From: Euzebya tangerina
Lineage (GTDB): Bacteria; Actinomycetota; Nitriliruptoria; Euzebyales; Euzebyaceae
Direction: 5' to 3'
NCBI RefSeq assembly: GCF_003074135.1
Contig: NZ_PPDK01000001.1
Coordinates: forward strand, 3,381,265-3,445,264
Length of the DNA stretch: 64,000 nt
Shown one piece after another: positions 17,753 to 26,944 of the stretch (positions within the stretch are counted from its first letter, which is position 1; each line of letters starts with the position of its first letter). Below the pieces are notes generated by a model. That model searched no databases, had not been told where the DNA came from, and saw only the letters and a list, made by a program, of their open reading frames with translations. The translations under genes were made by a program, and so were the position numbers.

Positions 17753-20323
17753 CTAGCAGCCCGTGCCGGCCAGGACATCGCCCGCGGCCAGCGCACCGGC
17801 GTCGGTGACCACGTCCCGGCCGCCGACCACGATGAGGGGTCCGCCGAAGTCGCAGAAGGCCTGCTGGACGGCAGGAGTGACGATCGAGCCGTCCTCCCCC
17901 TCCAGCGGCAGGAAGAGGCTCCGGTTGCCGCCGAGGAGCGATGCGGCAAGCACATCGTTGAAGTTGTTGCGCAAGTTGACGGCCACGACGTTGGGCCGCC
18001 CACTGGGCCCGGCCGCGCTGATGTCGCTGACCTGCTCGTCCACGTAGAGGCTGGCGATCTGGATGGCGGTGTCGACCCGCGATCCGCCCGCCGCCCGCTC
18101 GACCGCGTACCCGCGCTGTGCGATCTCCTGGACGATGGCGTCACTCACCACGGCGGTGCCACCGAGGACGATCACGCGGTCTGGCTGCAGGCGAGCCAGC
18201 TCGGTCACCGTCTCCGGGTGCAGCGGGGCCTGGGTGTTGGTCAGCAGGACCGGGATGCCGTAGTAGGCCGACATCTGGCCGGCAGCCACCGCGTCGGCAA
18301 AGCCCCGTCCGTAGGCCACGAACGCGTAGTTCCTGGTGATGCGGGCCGAGGTCTGCGTGAGGCGCTCGATCTCCGCGGAGGCCAGTGCCGCCGTCTGCTC
18401 CCGACCCGTCCCGGCCAGTCGGACCACCCGGGCGCCCAGTGCCTCGAGCTCCCCGTCAACGCCAGCGGGGATGGCCGAGACGCCCCCCATCACGTACACG
18501 GTGGGCGGCGCCCCGCTGAAGTCGAGAACGCGACGGAGCTCGGCGGCCGTCGCCGGGTCCAGCGAGCCCGTGCTGGAGGTGTACAGCAGTGGTCCGAGGC
18601 CGAACCCAAGACCTGACCCCGCCAGCGCGTCGGCGAAGTCGTCCACCCGCGCGAGGACCGCCTGGGGCGCGGCGCCGGCGGGGATGACGGCCTGCGAGAT
18701 GGCGACCGCCTGCGTCACGGGAGCCGTCGTGTCGCCACCGGCGGCCGCGACCCGGATGATCTCGACGCCGGGCCCGCTACCGCGGCACGTTCCTGTCCCG
18801 ATCGGGGCATCGACCTCCGGCGTCGGGCGTGAGCCGCTCTGCACGGCCGCCATGGCCGCCGGGAGGTCCAGCAGCCCCCAGCCGAAGCTGCAGTCGCGAC
18901 CGGGATCGCCGAGATCGGTGGCGGTCTGCTCCAGCACCCCCTCGACCTGGTCGACGCTCAGCGCGTTCCCGGCATCGGCGGCCACCTGGCGCAGCAGCCC
19001 CACCGCCGCCGTCACGTAGGGCGCGGCGAAGGAGGTGCCGGTGATGCCGCGCAGTCGGTGGCTGGTGGGGTCGGTCTGGGAGCAGCCCGGGACCAGCTGG
19101 GTGGAGTTGTCCAGCCCGACGGTGACGACGGTCTCGGCCACGAGTTGCTCGAATGTGGGGCACGACGTCGCCGTCAGGTTCCCTCCGGGTGCCACCAGGT
19201 CCACCTGCGGGTTGCGTTGTGAGTAACCAGCGAGGTCGCGGGTCAGGTCGGTGGCTCCGACGGAGATGACCCCGTCGCAGGACGCCGGGATGGAGGTGCC
19301 CGAGGAGCCGTCGTTGCCCGCCGCCGCGACCACGACGATCCCTGCGGCTCGCGCGCGGTCCACGGCGGTCTGGTAGCCGATGCTGCAGCCCGGTCGGGTC
19401 GAACCCAGGCTCAGGTTGAGTGCCAGCGGCGGCTCGGGCAGCGAGCTGACGTAGTTGATCGCGGCGATCGTGTCCGCGTCGCTGGGGCCGGGCGGGCAGT
19501 TGTTCTCCGGCGACGTGAGGGCGACGTCGATCACCCGTGAGGACCACAGGACCCCGGCCACCCCGTAGCCGTTGTCGCCCTCCGCGGCGGCAACCCCGCC
19601 GACCGCGGTGCCGTGTCCGATGCCGCAGGGGTCGTTGCTCGCGGCGCCCTGGATGATCTGGCCGTTGGCGGATCGCAGGGAGGAGATGACGACGTCGTCG
19701 AGGTCGGGGTGGGTGGCGTCGATCCCCGAGTCGAGAATGGCGATCAGCGGCCGCGTTGTCTGGCCCGTCGCGATGTCCCAGGCCTGCTCGATCCCGGTCT
19801 GCTGGTGTGCCCACTGCAGGTCGTAGCTGGTGTCGTTCGGGACGGCCAGGTAGCGGCGGCGGACGTTCGGCTCGACGGCAACGACGCCTTCGTCACCTCG
19901 CAGCGCGGCGGTCACTCGGTCCGCGTCGTCGTCGCTCACCGAGATCAAGGCCGCGTGACCACCCAACTCGGTGACCTCCTGAACGCCTGCCGCAGCCCAG
20001 GCAGGTGCGCCCAGGAACCCGTTTTGCGCCTCTGCGCTCAGGGTCACGATCAGCTCGCCCGGAATGACTTCGTCGGTCTCCGCGTCGGCGTCAGAGGTCC
20101 ACGCACGGTCCGCCAGGCTCCCGCTGCGGACGACGCCTCCATCACGAGCGAGCGGCTCGTCGGAGTCGCCCGTCTCGGCCACCGCCACCGTCGGCACGAG
20201 TGACGCCAGCACCGCGATGACACCACATCCGGCGATCAGCAGGCGGTGCCATCGGGGTGAACGGAGCCATCGGGGTGAACGGAGCCATCGAGGAGGGCGG
20301 ACGAGAGGGGGAAGGGGGCGCAT
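17753..20323 (-). CDS. Secreted subtilase (S8) with C-terminal cell-wall-binding repeats
   Basis: An 856-residue exported protease. A basic N-terminus with a duplicated RWLRSP segment (18-bp DNA repeats at ~20249-20290) precedes a signal-peptide helix (LLIAGCGVIAVLASLVPTVAVA) and an inhibitor-type prodomain. The S8 triad is visible as AILDSGID (Asp near 197), GIGHGTAVGG (His near 238) and GITGTSFAAP (Ser near 431). The last ~300 residues contain three CWB2-type repeats (YVMGGVSAI, VIVLGGTAVVSD, LIVVGGRDVV), which attach proteins non-covalently to secondary wall polymers. It is likely a wall-bound protease; substrates are unknown. Confidence 0.88.
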   Translation of the reverse strand: MRPLPPLVRPPRWLRSPRWLRSPRWHRLLIAGCGVIAVLASLVPTVAVAETGDSDEPLARDGGVVRSGSLADRAWTSDADAETDEVIPGELIVTLSAEAQNGFLGAPAWAAAGVQEVTELGGHAALISVSDDDADRVTAALRGDEGVVAVEPNVRRRYLAVPNDTSYDLQWAHQQTGIEQAWDIATGQTTRPLIAILDSGIDATHPDLDDVVISSLRSANGQIIQGAASNDPCGIGHGTAVGGVAAAEGDNGYGVAGVLWSSRVIDVALTSPENNCPPGPSDADTIAAINYVSSLPEPPLALNLSLGSTRPGCSIGYQTAVDRARAAGIVVVAAAGNDGSSGTSIPASCDGVISVGATDLTRDLAGYSQRNPQVDLVAPGGNLTATSCPTFEQLVAETVVTVGLDNSTQLVPGCSQTDPTSHRLRGITGTSFAAPYVTAAVGLLRQVAADAGNALSVDQVEGVLEQTATDLGDPGRDCSFGWGLLDLPAAMAAVQSGSRPTPEVDAPIGTGTCRGSGPGVEIIRVAAAGGDTTAPVTQAVAISQAVIPAGAAPQAVLARVDDFADALAGSGLGFGLGPLLYTSSTGSLDPATAAELRRVLDFSGAPPTVYVMGGVSAIPAGVDGELEALGARVVRLAGTGREQTAALASAEIERLTQTSARITRNYAFVAYGRGFADAVAAGQMSAYYGIPVLLTNTQAPLHPETVTELARLQPDRVIVLGGTAVVSDAIVQEIAQRGYAVERAAGGSRVDTAIQIASLYVDEQVSDISAAGPSGRPNVVAVNLRNNFNDVLAASLLGGNRSLFLPLEGEDGSIVTPAVQQAFCDFGGPLIVVGGRDVVTDAGALAAGDVLAGTGC

Positions 20324-20434
20324 CGAGTTGGACCTCTGGGCGAGAGACTGCGAGTGTGACGATCGGGTTCGACTGCGGAGGTGCGATGCTTTAGTCGGGA
20401 CGGCGTGCGCCCGGCGTGCAAGGCCCTCCAGGCT

Positions 20435-21241
20435 CTATCCCTGCGGCACCATCCGGCGGGCGGTGGTGATGAAGGCGGTGTGGGCCACCATGCGGTGGTC
20501 GGGGCGGACGGAGAGGCCGTCGACGTTCCAGGTGCGATGCAGGGTCTCGCTGGTGGAGGTGAGGCCGAACCGCTCGTCCGCGGCCATCGCCTCGCGCAGC
20601 CGCATGACCTGGGTGATCGTCGGGGTGTAGGCGATCACCAGACCGCCGGGGTTGACGGCCTGGGCGGCGCTCTCCAGGTGGGACCACGGATCAAGCATGT
20701 CCAGCACCAGCCGGTCACAGGTCAGTCCGGCCAGTCCGTCCGCCAGATCGCCGACCGTGAGGGTCCAGTTGGCGGGCTCCTCCCCCATCCGGCGGACCAC
20801 GTTCTTGCGGGCGACGGCGGCGTGGTCCTCGCGGATCTCGAAGGACAGGACCTGACCTCCCGTCCCGACGGCCCGGAGCAGCGCACACGTCAGCGCCCCC
20901 GAGCCGGCGCCGGCCTCTACGACGGTGCTCCCGGGCACGACGTCGCCCAGGGTGACGATCATGGCCTGGTCCTTGGGGTAGACGACCTGGGCGCCCCGGG
21001 GCGCCTTCAACGTCCAATCGGTCGTCGTCGGACGGACCGCCGTCAACTTGGCTCCCATGGTCGAGGCGACGGTCGACCCCTCCGGCAGACCGATCAGCTG
21101 GTCGTGGTGGACGATGCCGCGGTGGAAGTGGTAGTCCTCGCCAGCCGTCAACTCGAGCATGAACCGTCGGCCCTTGCGGTCCATGAGGATCACGGTGTCG
21201 CCGACGCTGAGGGGATCGGGGTGGCCGGCGTGACGGGTCAT
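20435..21241 (-). CDS. trmI: tRNA (adenine(58)-N1)-methyltransferase
   Basis: A 268-residue SAM-dependent enzyme that methylates A58 in the T-loop of tRNAs. The N-terminal beta domain contains VGDTVILMDRKGRRF and HHDQLIG; the Rossmann domain contains VVEAGAGSGALTCALLRAVG, FEIREDHAAVARKN and LDMLDPW. ATG 21241 is chosen because it begins the family fold. In mycobacteria the homologue (Rv2118c) is also next to the proteasome ATPase, and here it is two genes upstream of mpa. Confidence 0.9.
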   Translation of the reverse strand: MTRHAGHPDPLSVGDTVILMDRKGRRFMLELTAGEDYHFHRGIVHHDQLIGLPEGSTVASTMGAKLTAVRPTTTDWTLKAPRGAQVVYPKDQAMIVTLGDVVPGSTVVEAGAGSGALTCALLRAVGTGGQVLSFEIREDHAAVARKNVVRRMGEEPANWTLTVGDLADGLAGLTCDRLVLDMLDPWSHLESAAQAVNPGGLVIAYTPTITQVMRLREAMAADERFGLTSTSETLHRTWNVDGLSVRPDHRMVAHTAFITTARRMVPQG

Positions 21242-21276
21242 GAGCGGATGGTAGCCAGGGAACCTAGCGTTGAGTT

Positions 21277-21873
21277 GTGACATCTTTGAGGCAACCGGAA
21301 CGGTCGACGGACACACCCGCCATCAGGCGTTTGGCCCTGAAGGAGTGGTCGGCCGCGGTGCACGCGCTGCTGCAGGGGCGCCAGCAGATCCTGCTCCGCA
21401 AGGGCGGCATCCACGAGAAGGCCTTCGAGACCCCTGACCACGACGGCGGGTTCCTGCTGTTCCCAACCGTGGCCCACGCCCATGCCGAGCGGACGAGAGC
21501 AGAGCACCAGGACCTGATCGCCCTCGGCGCCGCGGACGTCACCGACGACGCCGTGGTCATTCGCGCTGGCGTCCACCTGGTCGGCACGGTGGAGGTGCAG
21601 GATCCCACCCGGCTCCCGGACCTGGAGGACCTGCACATCTGGACCTCGGAGTCGATCCAGCGCGACCGCGTGGCGTTCCGACCGACGAAGCCGTTGACGG
21701 TGATGGTGGTGCAGGTGACCGCCCTGCCGACACCGCTCACGCTGCCGCGGCGGGACAGCTACGGGGGCTGCACCTCCTGGCTCGACCTCCACACCGACGC
21801 CGACCTCCCTCCACTAGAGCCGAGCCAGGATCTGCTGGATGTGCTCGAGCGCGTTCAGACAACGCTCAGATGA
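21277..21873 (+). CDS. DUF1802 family protein
   Basis: A 198-residue cytoplasmic protein with GTG start, divergent from trmI by 35 bp. ALKEWSAAVHALLQGRQQILLRKGGIHE and the FLLFPTVAHAHAE segment are hallmarks of DUF1802, whose biochemical role is unknown. Conserved basic and acidic residues suggest a nucleic-acid or nucleotide ligand, but this is speculation. Confidence 0.75.
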   Translation: MTSLRQPERSTDTPAIRRLALKEWSAAVHALLQGRQQILLRKGGIHEKAFETPDHDGGFLLFPTVAHAHAERTRAEHQDLIALGAADVTDDAVVIRAGVHLVGTVEVQDPTRLPDLEDLHIWTSESIQRDRVAFRPTKPLTVMVVQVTALPTPLTLPRRDSYGGCTSWLDLHTDADLPPLEPSQDLLDVLERVQTTLR

Positions 21874-21972
21874 GCCGATAGGGGTGACGGATCGGTCACG
21901 CGGACACCCCATCGACCGAGACGGCCCACACACGGCGATACAGTTGCCGGAGGTCACCTGACCAGCGGATCC

Positions 21973-23580
21973 ATGCCACCTTCCAACCCTTCCCGAGACC
22001 GACCGGCGCGTCCTGCGATCGCCGTCTGCTCGGCTGTGCTCGCGGTGCTGACCGTGCTGGGTACGGCGCCGGTCGGGACCATCGATCAGGTCTCGGTCCC
22101 CACGCCCGTCGGCGATGTCGACCTGGACTCGGCCACCTTCGCCGAACTGTTCGAGGAGATGCGTGCGCCCGAGACGGCCGGTGAGGGCGTCGGGGCCGTG
22201 GCGGTGGCCGCTGCGCCGCCGGAGCTGCCCGCCGGGCCAGCCGTGGCGGGGGCCGCAGACGAGGGAGTGGCTGATGGCTCCGACTCGGCGGCGGAGGCGA
22301 CGACGCCCACGGACGAGGCGAACCCCGGTGGCGCGGACCCTGGCAGCGCGGACCCGGCCGCCGAGGATGGTGCCGCAGCGGCGCCCGGCCTCCCGGAGGA
22401 GACACCCGAGCCGGCGGCCGCGACGGTCCAGCCGGTCCAGCCCCGAGTCGTGGTCCGCGGCGTGGACCCGGCGATGGTCGGACAGATCGCGCAGGCGGAG
22501 GGGGTGGCGGCTGCCGCCTCGGCAACGGTGGGGGCCGTGACCGTCGAGGCGCCCGACGGGCCCAGGGAGGTGACGGTCGCGGCGGTTGATCCGGTGGCCT
22601 TCCGGCCGCTGACGCCAGAGATCACGGCCGCCGAGGCCGGCGTGTGGGACCGGATCGCTGCCGGGGACGCGGCGTTCACGCACGATGCGGGCAACCGGCT
22701 GGCCGTGCCGCTGGGCGCCACGGTGACTGCCGAGGACGGCGAGGGTGCCGAGGCCGACCCCCTGGGTACGACGGCGGGGACCGGCACCGTCTCCTCCAGC
22801 AGCGTCCTGACCGGTGCCGCCATCCAGAGCGAGACGGCACCCGTGAGTGATGGACTGGCGCTGCGGATCGGGGCCCTGGCATCCAATGGGATCCCACCTG
22901 TGGCCGACGCGCTCGTGTCGACCCAGACCGGCGCGGCGCTCGGTGTGGACGGGCCGGCCGACGTGTACGTGGCGTTGGCCGACGGCGCGGACTCCGTCGC
23001 CGTCGAGCAGGAGTTGGCGGCGCTGACCGGGGCTGCCGTCGAAGCGCTCGAGATGCCCGAGACCCAGACCAACACCTTCGGCGCGTTCCTGGTCGGGGCG
23101 GACGCACGCAACTTCTTCGAGCCGTTCGACTACATCGACCACGGTGACGGCCTGATCACCATCGACCCCGACTGGGTCAGCCGGAACATCGCGTCAACCC
23201 GGATGATGCCGGTGCTGAACGGGACGGTGACGTGTCACCGGCAGATGCTCATCCAGATGTATGGGGCGCTGTCGGAGGTCGAGGCGGCGGGGCTGAGCGA
23301 TCTGATCGACACCTCGCAGTACGGCGGGTGCTGGGTGGCTCGGCACATCGACTTCAACCCGAGCAAGCCGATCTCGATGCACGGCTGGGGCCTCGCCGTG
23401 GACCTCAACGTCTCGACCAACGGGCTGGGGCAGCCGCCGACGATGGACCCGCGGATCGTGGAGATCTTCGACCGGTGGGGCTTCGTCTGGGGCGGCCGCT
23501 GGTCCCGCCCCGACGGCATGCACTTCGAGATCGGGGCCGTCGTGGACGTCCCCGTGCCGGACGGCTTCTTCGCCGGGTAG
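21973..23580 (+). CDS. M15-family peptidoglycan carboxypeptidase-like protein
   Basis: A 535-residue exported protein: signal helix (AIAVCSAVLAVLTVLG), about 130 residues of Ala/Glu/Pro-rich spacer, a middle domain without clear family, and a C-terminal M15 (VanY/D-Ala-D-Ala carboxypeptidase-like) domain. The zinc ligands are seen in SMHGWGLAVDLN (His near 469 and Asp) and DGMHFEIG (His near 516), with RWGFVWGG between them. It would trim peptidoglycan stem peptides outside the membrane. Three Cys residues near the domain (TCHRQ, GGCWVA) may form a disulfide. It precedes the tRNA gene. Confidence 0.82.
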   Translation: MPPSNPSRDRPARPAIAVCSAVLAVLTVLGTAPVGTIDQVSVPTPVGDVDLDSATFAELFEEMRAPETAGEGVGAVAVAAAPPELPAGPAVAGAADEGVADGSDSAAEATTPTDEANPGGADPGSADPAAEDGAAAAPGLPEETPEPAAATVQPVQPRVVVRGVDPAMVGQIAQAEGVAAAASATVGAVTVEAPDGPREVTVAAVDPVAFRPLTPEITAAEAGVWDRIAAGDAAFTHDAGNRLAVPLGATVTAEDGEGAEADPLGTTAGTGTVSSSSVLTGAAIQSETAPVSDGLALRIGALASNGIPPVADALVSTQTGAALGVDGPADVYVALADGADSVAVEQELAALTGAAVEALEMPETQTNTFGAFLVGADARNFFEPFDYIDHGDGLITIDPDWVSRNIASTRMMPVLNGTVTCHRQMLIQMYGALSEVEAAGLSDLIDTSQYGGCWVARHIDFNPSKPISMHGWGLAVDLNVSTNGLGQPPTMDPRIVEIFDRWGFVWGGRWSRPDGMHFEIGAVVDVPVPDGFFAG

Positions 23581-23647
23581 GCGTGGGAGGCTGGCCCGGT
23601 GGCCTGGTGGCCCGGCGCTGGCCCCTCCGCTACACTGCCCGTTCCCT

Positions 23648-23730
23648 GTCGGCGTGGCGGAATTGGTAGACGCGTACGGTTGAGGGCCGTATGAGCTTTG
23701 CTCGTGGAGGTTCAAGTCCTCTCGCCGACA
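23648..23730 (+). tRNA. tRNA-Leu (anticodon GAG)
   Basis: Acceptor stem GTCGGCG (23648-23654) pairs with CGCCGAC (23723-23729), followed by discriminator A; CCA is not encoded. The anticodon arm TACGG-TTGAGGG-CCGTA gives anticodon GAG. A long class II variable arm (GAGCTTTGCTC) and a T-arm GGTTCAAGTCC are present, as expected for tRNA-Leu. A TACACT -10-like hexamer lies 12 bases upstream. Confidence 0.95.
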
Positions 23731-23751
23731 CTCTCCCCCACATCGCACCAC

Positions 23752-24561
23752 TCAAGTGCGGCTCAAGTGTGCGAGGCCGTAGGAGGCCGACAGGTCCACG
23801 CCATGTGCCGCAGGCGTGGGGAACCGATCGACGTGCTCGATGAGTGCCTGCTGCCCAGCTTCCTCTGTCCCGTGTCCGGCAAGCGCCTCGAACAGCATCA
23901 TCCAGCCGCATGACAGCGCGCGCATCTGCGAGACCGCGTCATCCACGGAGGGGAACGGCATGTCGACGGTGCGAATCTCCACCCCATGGAGGCGCACGTC
24001 CATCTGCGGGTCCCGCTCCTGCAGTTCCGCGAGGATGGACGCCAGCCCCGACGTCGTGGCCCACCGGCCCCGATCCGGCCCCTCGCCCATCGGTGGCAGC
24101 AGCCCTTCGATGCCCGGGAAGGGAAACCCCAGGAGGCCCTCGGGGTGCCAGGATGCGATCACGGCCCTGCCGCCGGGACGGAGCGTTCGCATTACCTCTC
24201 CGGCCATGGCCGCCTGATCCTCCGCGAACATCACCCCGAATGCGGACGTCGCCACATCGAAGTCACGGTAGGCGGCGAGGTCGGTGAACGAGCCCTCGGC
24301 GAACCGGATCTCCACACCAGCAAGCCGTGCCCGCTGGCTCGCCTCCTCCAGCATGCGCGGCGTGATGTCGAGGGCCGTCACCTCCGCGCCTCGCCCTGCG
24401 GCCTCGATAGCTACGGCTCCCGTCCCACACGCGATGTCCAGGACCTTGCGACCGGTGAGCTCCATTCCGGTGAGACAGGACCGCGATGCCTCACCAAACC
24501 AGTCCCCGACGATCCCGTAGTCGCCACGACTCCACATCGACGCGATCGCTTCGTTGTCCAC
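23752..24561 (-). CDS. Class I SAM-dependent methyltransferase
   Basis: A 269-residue Rossmann-fold methyltransferase. Motif I is VLDIACGTGAVAIEAA (near residue 40), motif II is ALDITPRML, motif III is DVATSAFGVMFAED and post-motif III is LRPGGRAVIASWH. This is the UbiE-like small-molecule subgroup; the substrate cannot be inferred. It ends 22 bp after the tRNA and converges on it. It starts 25 bp below the zinc permease stop on the same strand, so it may share that operon. Confidence 0.82.
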   Translation of the reverse strand: MDNEAIASMWSRGDYGIVGDWFGEASRSCLTGMELTGRKVLDIACGTGAVAIEAAGRGAEVTALDITPRMLEEASQRARLAGVEIRFAEGSFTDLAAYRDFDVATSAFGVMFAEDQAAMAGEVMRTLRPGGRAVIASWHPEGLLGFPFPGIEGLLPPMGEGPDRGRWATTSGLASILAELQERDPQMDVRLHGVEIRTVDMPFPSVDDAVSQMRALSCGWMMLFEALAGHGTEEAGQQALIEHVDRFPTPAAHGVDLSASYGLAHLSRT

Positions 24562-24586
24562 TTCATCCTCCTCTGACGTGACACGG

Positions 24587-25456
24587 TCACGTCTGCATCA
24601 TCGGTCGGTGATCCCGTCCGCGGCGTGCCCGCAGGTTCAGCGCCACCTTGGTCATCATGAACTGGCCGACCGCCCAGAGCGCGATCGCGCCACCGGCGGC
24701 CAGGTCGGCGTGATAGCTCAAGAACAACCCCGCCACCACCGACGTCCACGCCAACAGCACCGCCGCTGTCATCATCCGCACCACACTCCCGGTGATGAGC
24801 GCGGCAGTGGCGGCCGGCGCGATCAGGAGCGCGAAGACCAACAGCGCCCCAACGGTCTGGAACGACGACACCACCGCCAGGGCAACCAGGGCCAGCAGAA
24901 CCGTTGCTGTCACCCCGGGCCGCAGACCGAGGAGTTCAGCCTGGCGGGGATCCATGGCCATGGCGAGGAGCGGCCGGTAGGCCACGACGGAGATCATGAC
25001 CACGACGACGGCAGCGACTGCCGCAAGGACCAGGTCGGCATCCTCCACGCCGAGAACCGCCCCGAACAGCAGCGCCGTCACATCGACGGCGAAGGTGCCG
25101 GATCGGGAGATGATGATCACGCCGAGGGCCAGCAAGCCGACGAACCACAGCCCGATCCCGGTGTCCTCGCCCACTCGTTCGTCCCGCGCCAACACGCTTA
25201 TCCCGACGACCATGAGCGCAGCAGCGACGGCGGCACCGAGGGTCGGTGACACACCGAGCAGGACGGCAACCGCCACACCCGGCACGATGCCGTGACCCAG
25301 GGCGTCACCCAGGAACGCGATGCGTCGTAGGACGACCCAGGTGCCCACGATTCCGCACACCAGACCCGCCAGCACTCCCCCCACCAGCGCCCGGCGCAGG
25401 AACGAGAAGCTCAGCGGCTCGAGGGCAACCTGCACCCAGTTGCTGATGACATCCAT
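24587..25456 (-). CDS. Zinc ABC transporter permease (ZnuB/AztB type)
   Basis: A 289-residue, polytopic ABC-3 permease. GGVLAGLVCGIVGTWVVLRRIAFLGDALGHGIVPGVA at the N-terminus is the conserved coupling and signature region of ZnuB/MntB/TroC permeases, and about eight membrane helices follow. The ATG at 25456 is chosen over an upstream TTG. It is divergent, with only 25 bp between start codons, from aztD-aztC-aztA, which encode the other parts of the same importer. A Zur-box-like palindrome overlaps its start. Confidence 0.88.
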   Translation of the reverse strand: MDVISNWVQVALEPLSFSFLRRALVGGVLAGLVCGIVGTWVVLRRIAFLGDALGHGIVPGVAVAVLLGVSPTLGAAVAAALMVVGISVLARDERVGEDTGIGLWFVGLLALGVIIISRSGTFAVDVTALLFGAVLGVEDADLVLAAVAAVVVVMISVVAYRPLLAMAMDPRQAELLGLRPGVTATVLLALVALAVVSSFQTVGALLVFALLIAPAATAALITGSVVRMMTAAVLLAWTSVVAGLFLSYHADLAAGGAIALWAVGQFMMTKVALNLRARRGRDHRPMMQT

Positions 25457-25461
25457 TCTCA
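25447..25461. promoter_or_regulatory. Zur-box-like palindrome
   Basis: TGACATCCATTCTCA is a 15-bp imperfect palindrome over the permease start and just upstream of aztD. It fits the TGACAAN...NTTGTCA pattern that recurs at five other promoter positions of this zinc island. Binding by the locally encoded Zur in zinc-replete cells is inferred. Confidence 0.5.
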
Positions 25462-25481
25462 ATCAGGCTAGCCTGCTCGAC

Positions 25482-26942
25482 ATGAACACGCGAACTCGAT
25501 CGCCGCAACTCATCCTGTCCCTCGTCCTTGCTCTGGCTCTCCTCGCGACGGCTTGCGCAGGAACGTCCGAGGACGACACCGCCGAAGCAGATCCAACCGC
25601 CGCCATTGAAGCGTCTGAGGAGCCTGCCGCCTCCTCCAGCCCTTCCCCAACCGAGACCCCCTCCCCCGACGACGAGGCGACGGATGCCGACGAGGAGGAG
25701 GCACACGACGCAGATGATCACGCCGAGGACGGGCAGCCCGACTCCGATGATCACGACGACCATGACCACGACGAGGACGATCCCAGCCACGACCATGAGG
25801 GCGAAGAGCTCCCCGAGGGTGAGACGGTGGAGGAGGTTGACAACCCGCAACCACGGCTCGCCATCGCCGACGCGGAGGCCGGCATCGTCCGCATCCTCGA
25901 CCTGGCCAGCGAAGAGATCCTGGCCGAGGTCCAGACCACCGGACCGGCTCGCCTGACGGAGACCGATGGCGGCCGCTATCTGGTGGCGTCGATGTACGAC
26001 GACGACGAGGTGGCATTCATCGATGGTGGCGCGTGGGGCGTCGACCATGGCGACCACGTGCACTACTACACCGCCAACCCCGAACCAGTCGGTCAACCGG
26101 TCGAACTGGCGAGCCCCGCCCACGTCGTCGTGACGGACGAGTCGGTCGCCATCTTCGCCGACGGCGATGGCCGCGCAGCTCTCTTCGACGAGGCAGATCT
26201 GCAGGAGGGAGACATCGAGGAGGTCGACAGCGTCGAGACCGGCACCCCCCACCACGGCGTCATCGCGGACTTCGGTCAGACCCGGATCGCGACGGTGCCA
26301 CACGACGACATCGATGGCGGACTACCCAACGCCATCGGCGTCGCCGACGGCGATGAGGTGACCCAGCTCGCCGAGTGCCCCGCGATGCACGGCGAACACA
26401 TCACCTCAGACGGCATCGTCATCGCCTGCGAGGACCGCATCGTGGACATCGACGTCACCTCCACCGGCGCGGAGGCACGGACGATCAACTATCCCGACAC
26501 CTTCGCAGCTGAGCGAGTCTGGACCCTGACTGCCGCACATGAGAGCGATCTGATTGCTGCGGTCAACGAGACCGGCCTCCTGTTGCTCGACACCGACGGG
26601 GGCGAGCCGACCGCGCTGGAGCTGCCGGCCGATGCCGTGACCATGGCTCCAGGTCCCGACGACACCGCCGTCCTGCTGACCGCCGACGGCAGCGTGCACC
26701 TGATCGACCTCGCGGAAGGAGCCATCACGGCGACCGCACCCGCCGGCCCCGCCGTCGACCTCGAGGACGAAGATGCCATCCGTCCGACGATCGCCGTCGG
26801 GGACGACCGGGCCTACCTGACCGACCCGGCCGCTGGCACCGTGCTCGAGCTGGCAACCAACGACAACTTCCGGGTTGCTCGCACCATCACGGTAGACGGG
26901 GTCCCAGGATCGATGCTGCACCTGGGCGACGACCCCCGCTGA
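25482..26942 (+). CDS. aztD: Zinc metallochaperone lipoprotein AztD
   Basis: A 486-residue lipoprotein that in the characterised Azt system is a beta-propeller chaperone passing zinc to the binding protein AztC. The signal peptide ends in LLATACAG (lipobox Cys). A low-complexity Asp/Glu/His tract (about residues 60-115, e.g. HDDHDHDEDDPSHDHE) gives a metal-binding arm. The propeller part has AztD signatures: RILDLAS, WGVDHGDHVHYY, SPAHVVVTDESVAIFADG, GTPHHGV and CPAMHGEHI. It is followed after two bases by aztC. Confidence 0.85.
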   Translation: MNTRTRSPQLILSLVLALALLATACAGTSEDDTAEADPTAAIEASEEPAASSSPSPTETPSPDDEATDADEEEAHDADDHAEDGQPDSDDHDDHDHDEDDPSHDHEGEELPEGETVEEVDNPQPRLAIADAEAGIVRILDLASEEILAEVQTTGPARLTETDGGRYLVASMYDDDEVAFIDGGAWGVDHGDHVHYYTANPEPVGQPVELASPAHVVVTDESVAIFADGDGRAALFDEADLQEGDIEEVDSVETGTPHHGVIADFGQTRIATVPHDDIDGGLPNAIGVADGDEVTQLAECPAMHGEHITSDGIVIACEDRIVDIDVTSTGAEARTINYPDTFAAERVWTLTAAHESDLIAAVNETGLLLLDTDGGEPTALELPADAVTMAPGPDDTAVLLTADGSVHLIDLAEGAITATAPAGPAVDLEDEDAIRPTIAVGDDRAYLTDPAAGTVLELATNDNFRVARTITVDGVPGSMLHLGDDPR

Positions 26943-26944
26943 GG

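Noticed and set aside
22086..23111. Long Ser/Ala-rich minus-strand frame
   Set aside because: Antisense to the low-complexity spacer of the M15 peptidase gene.
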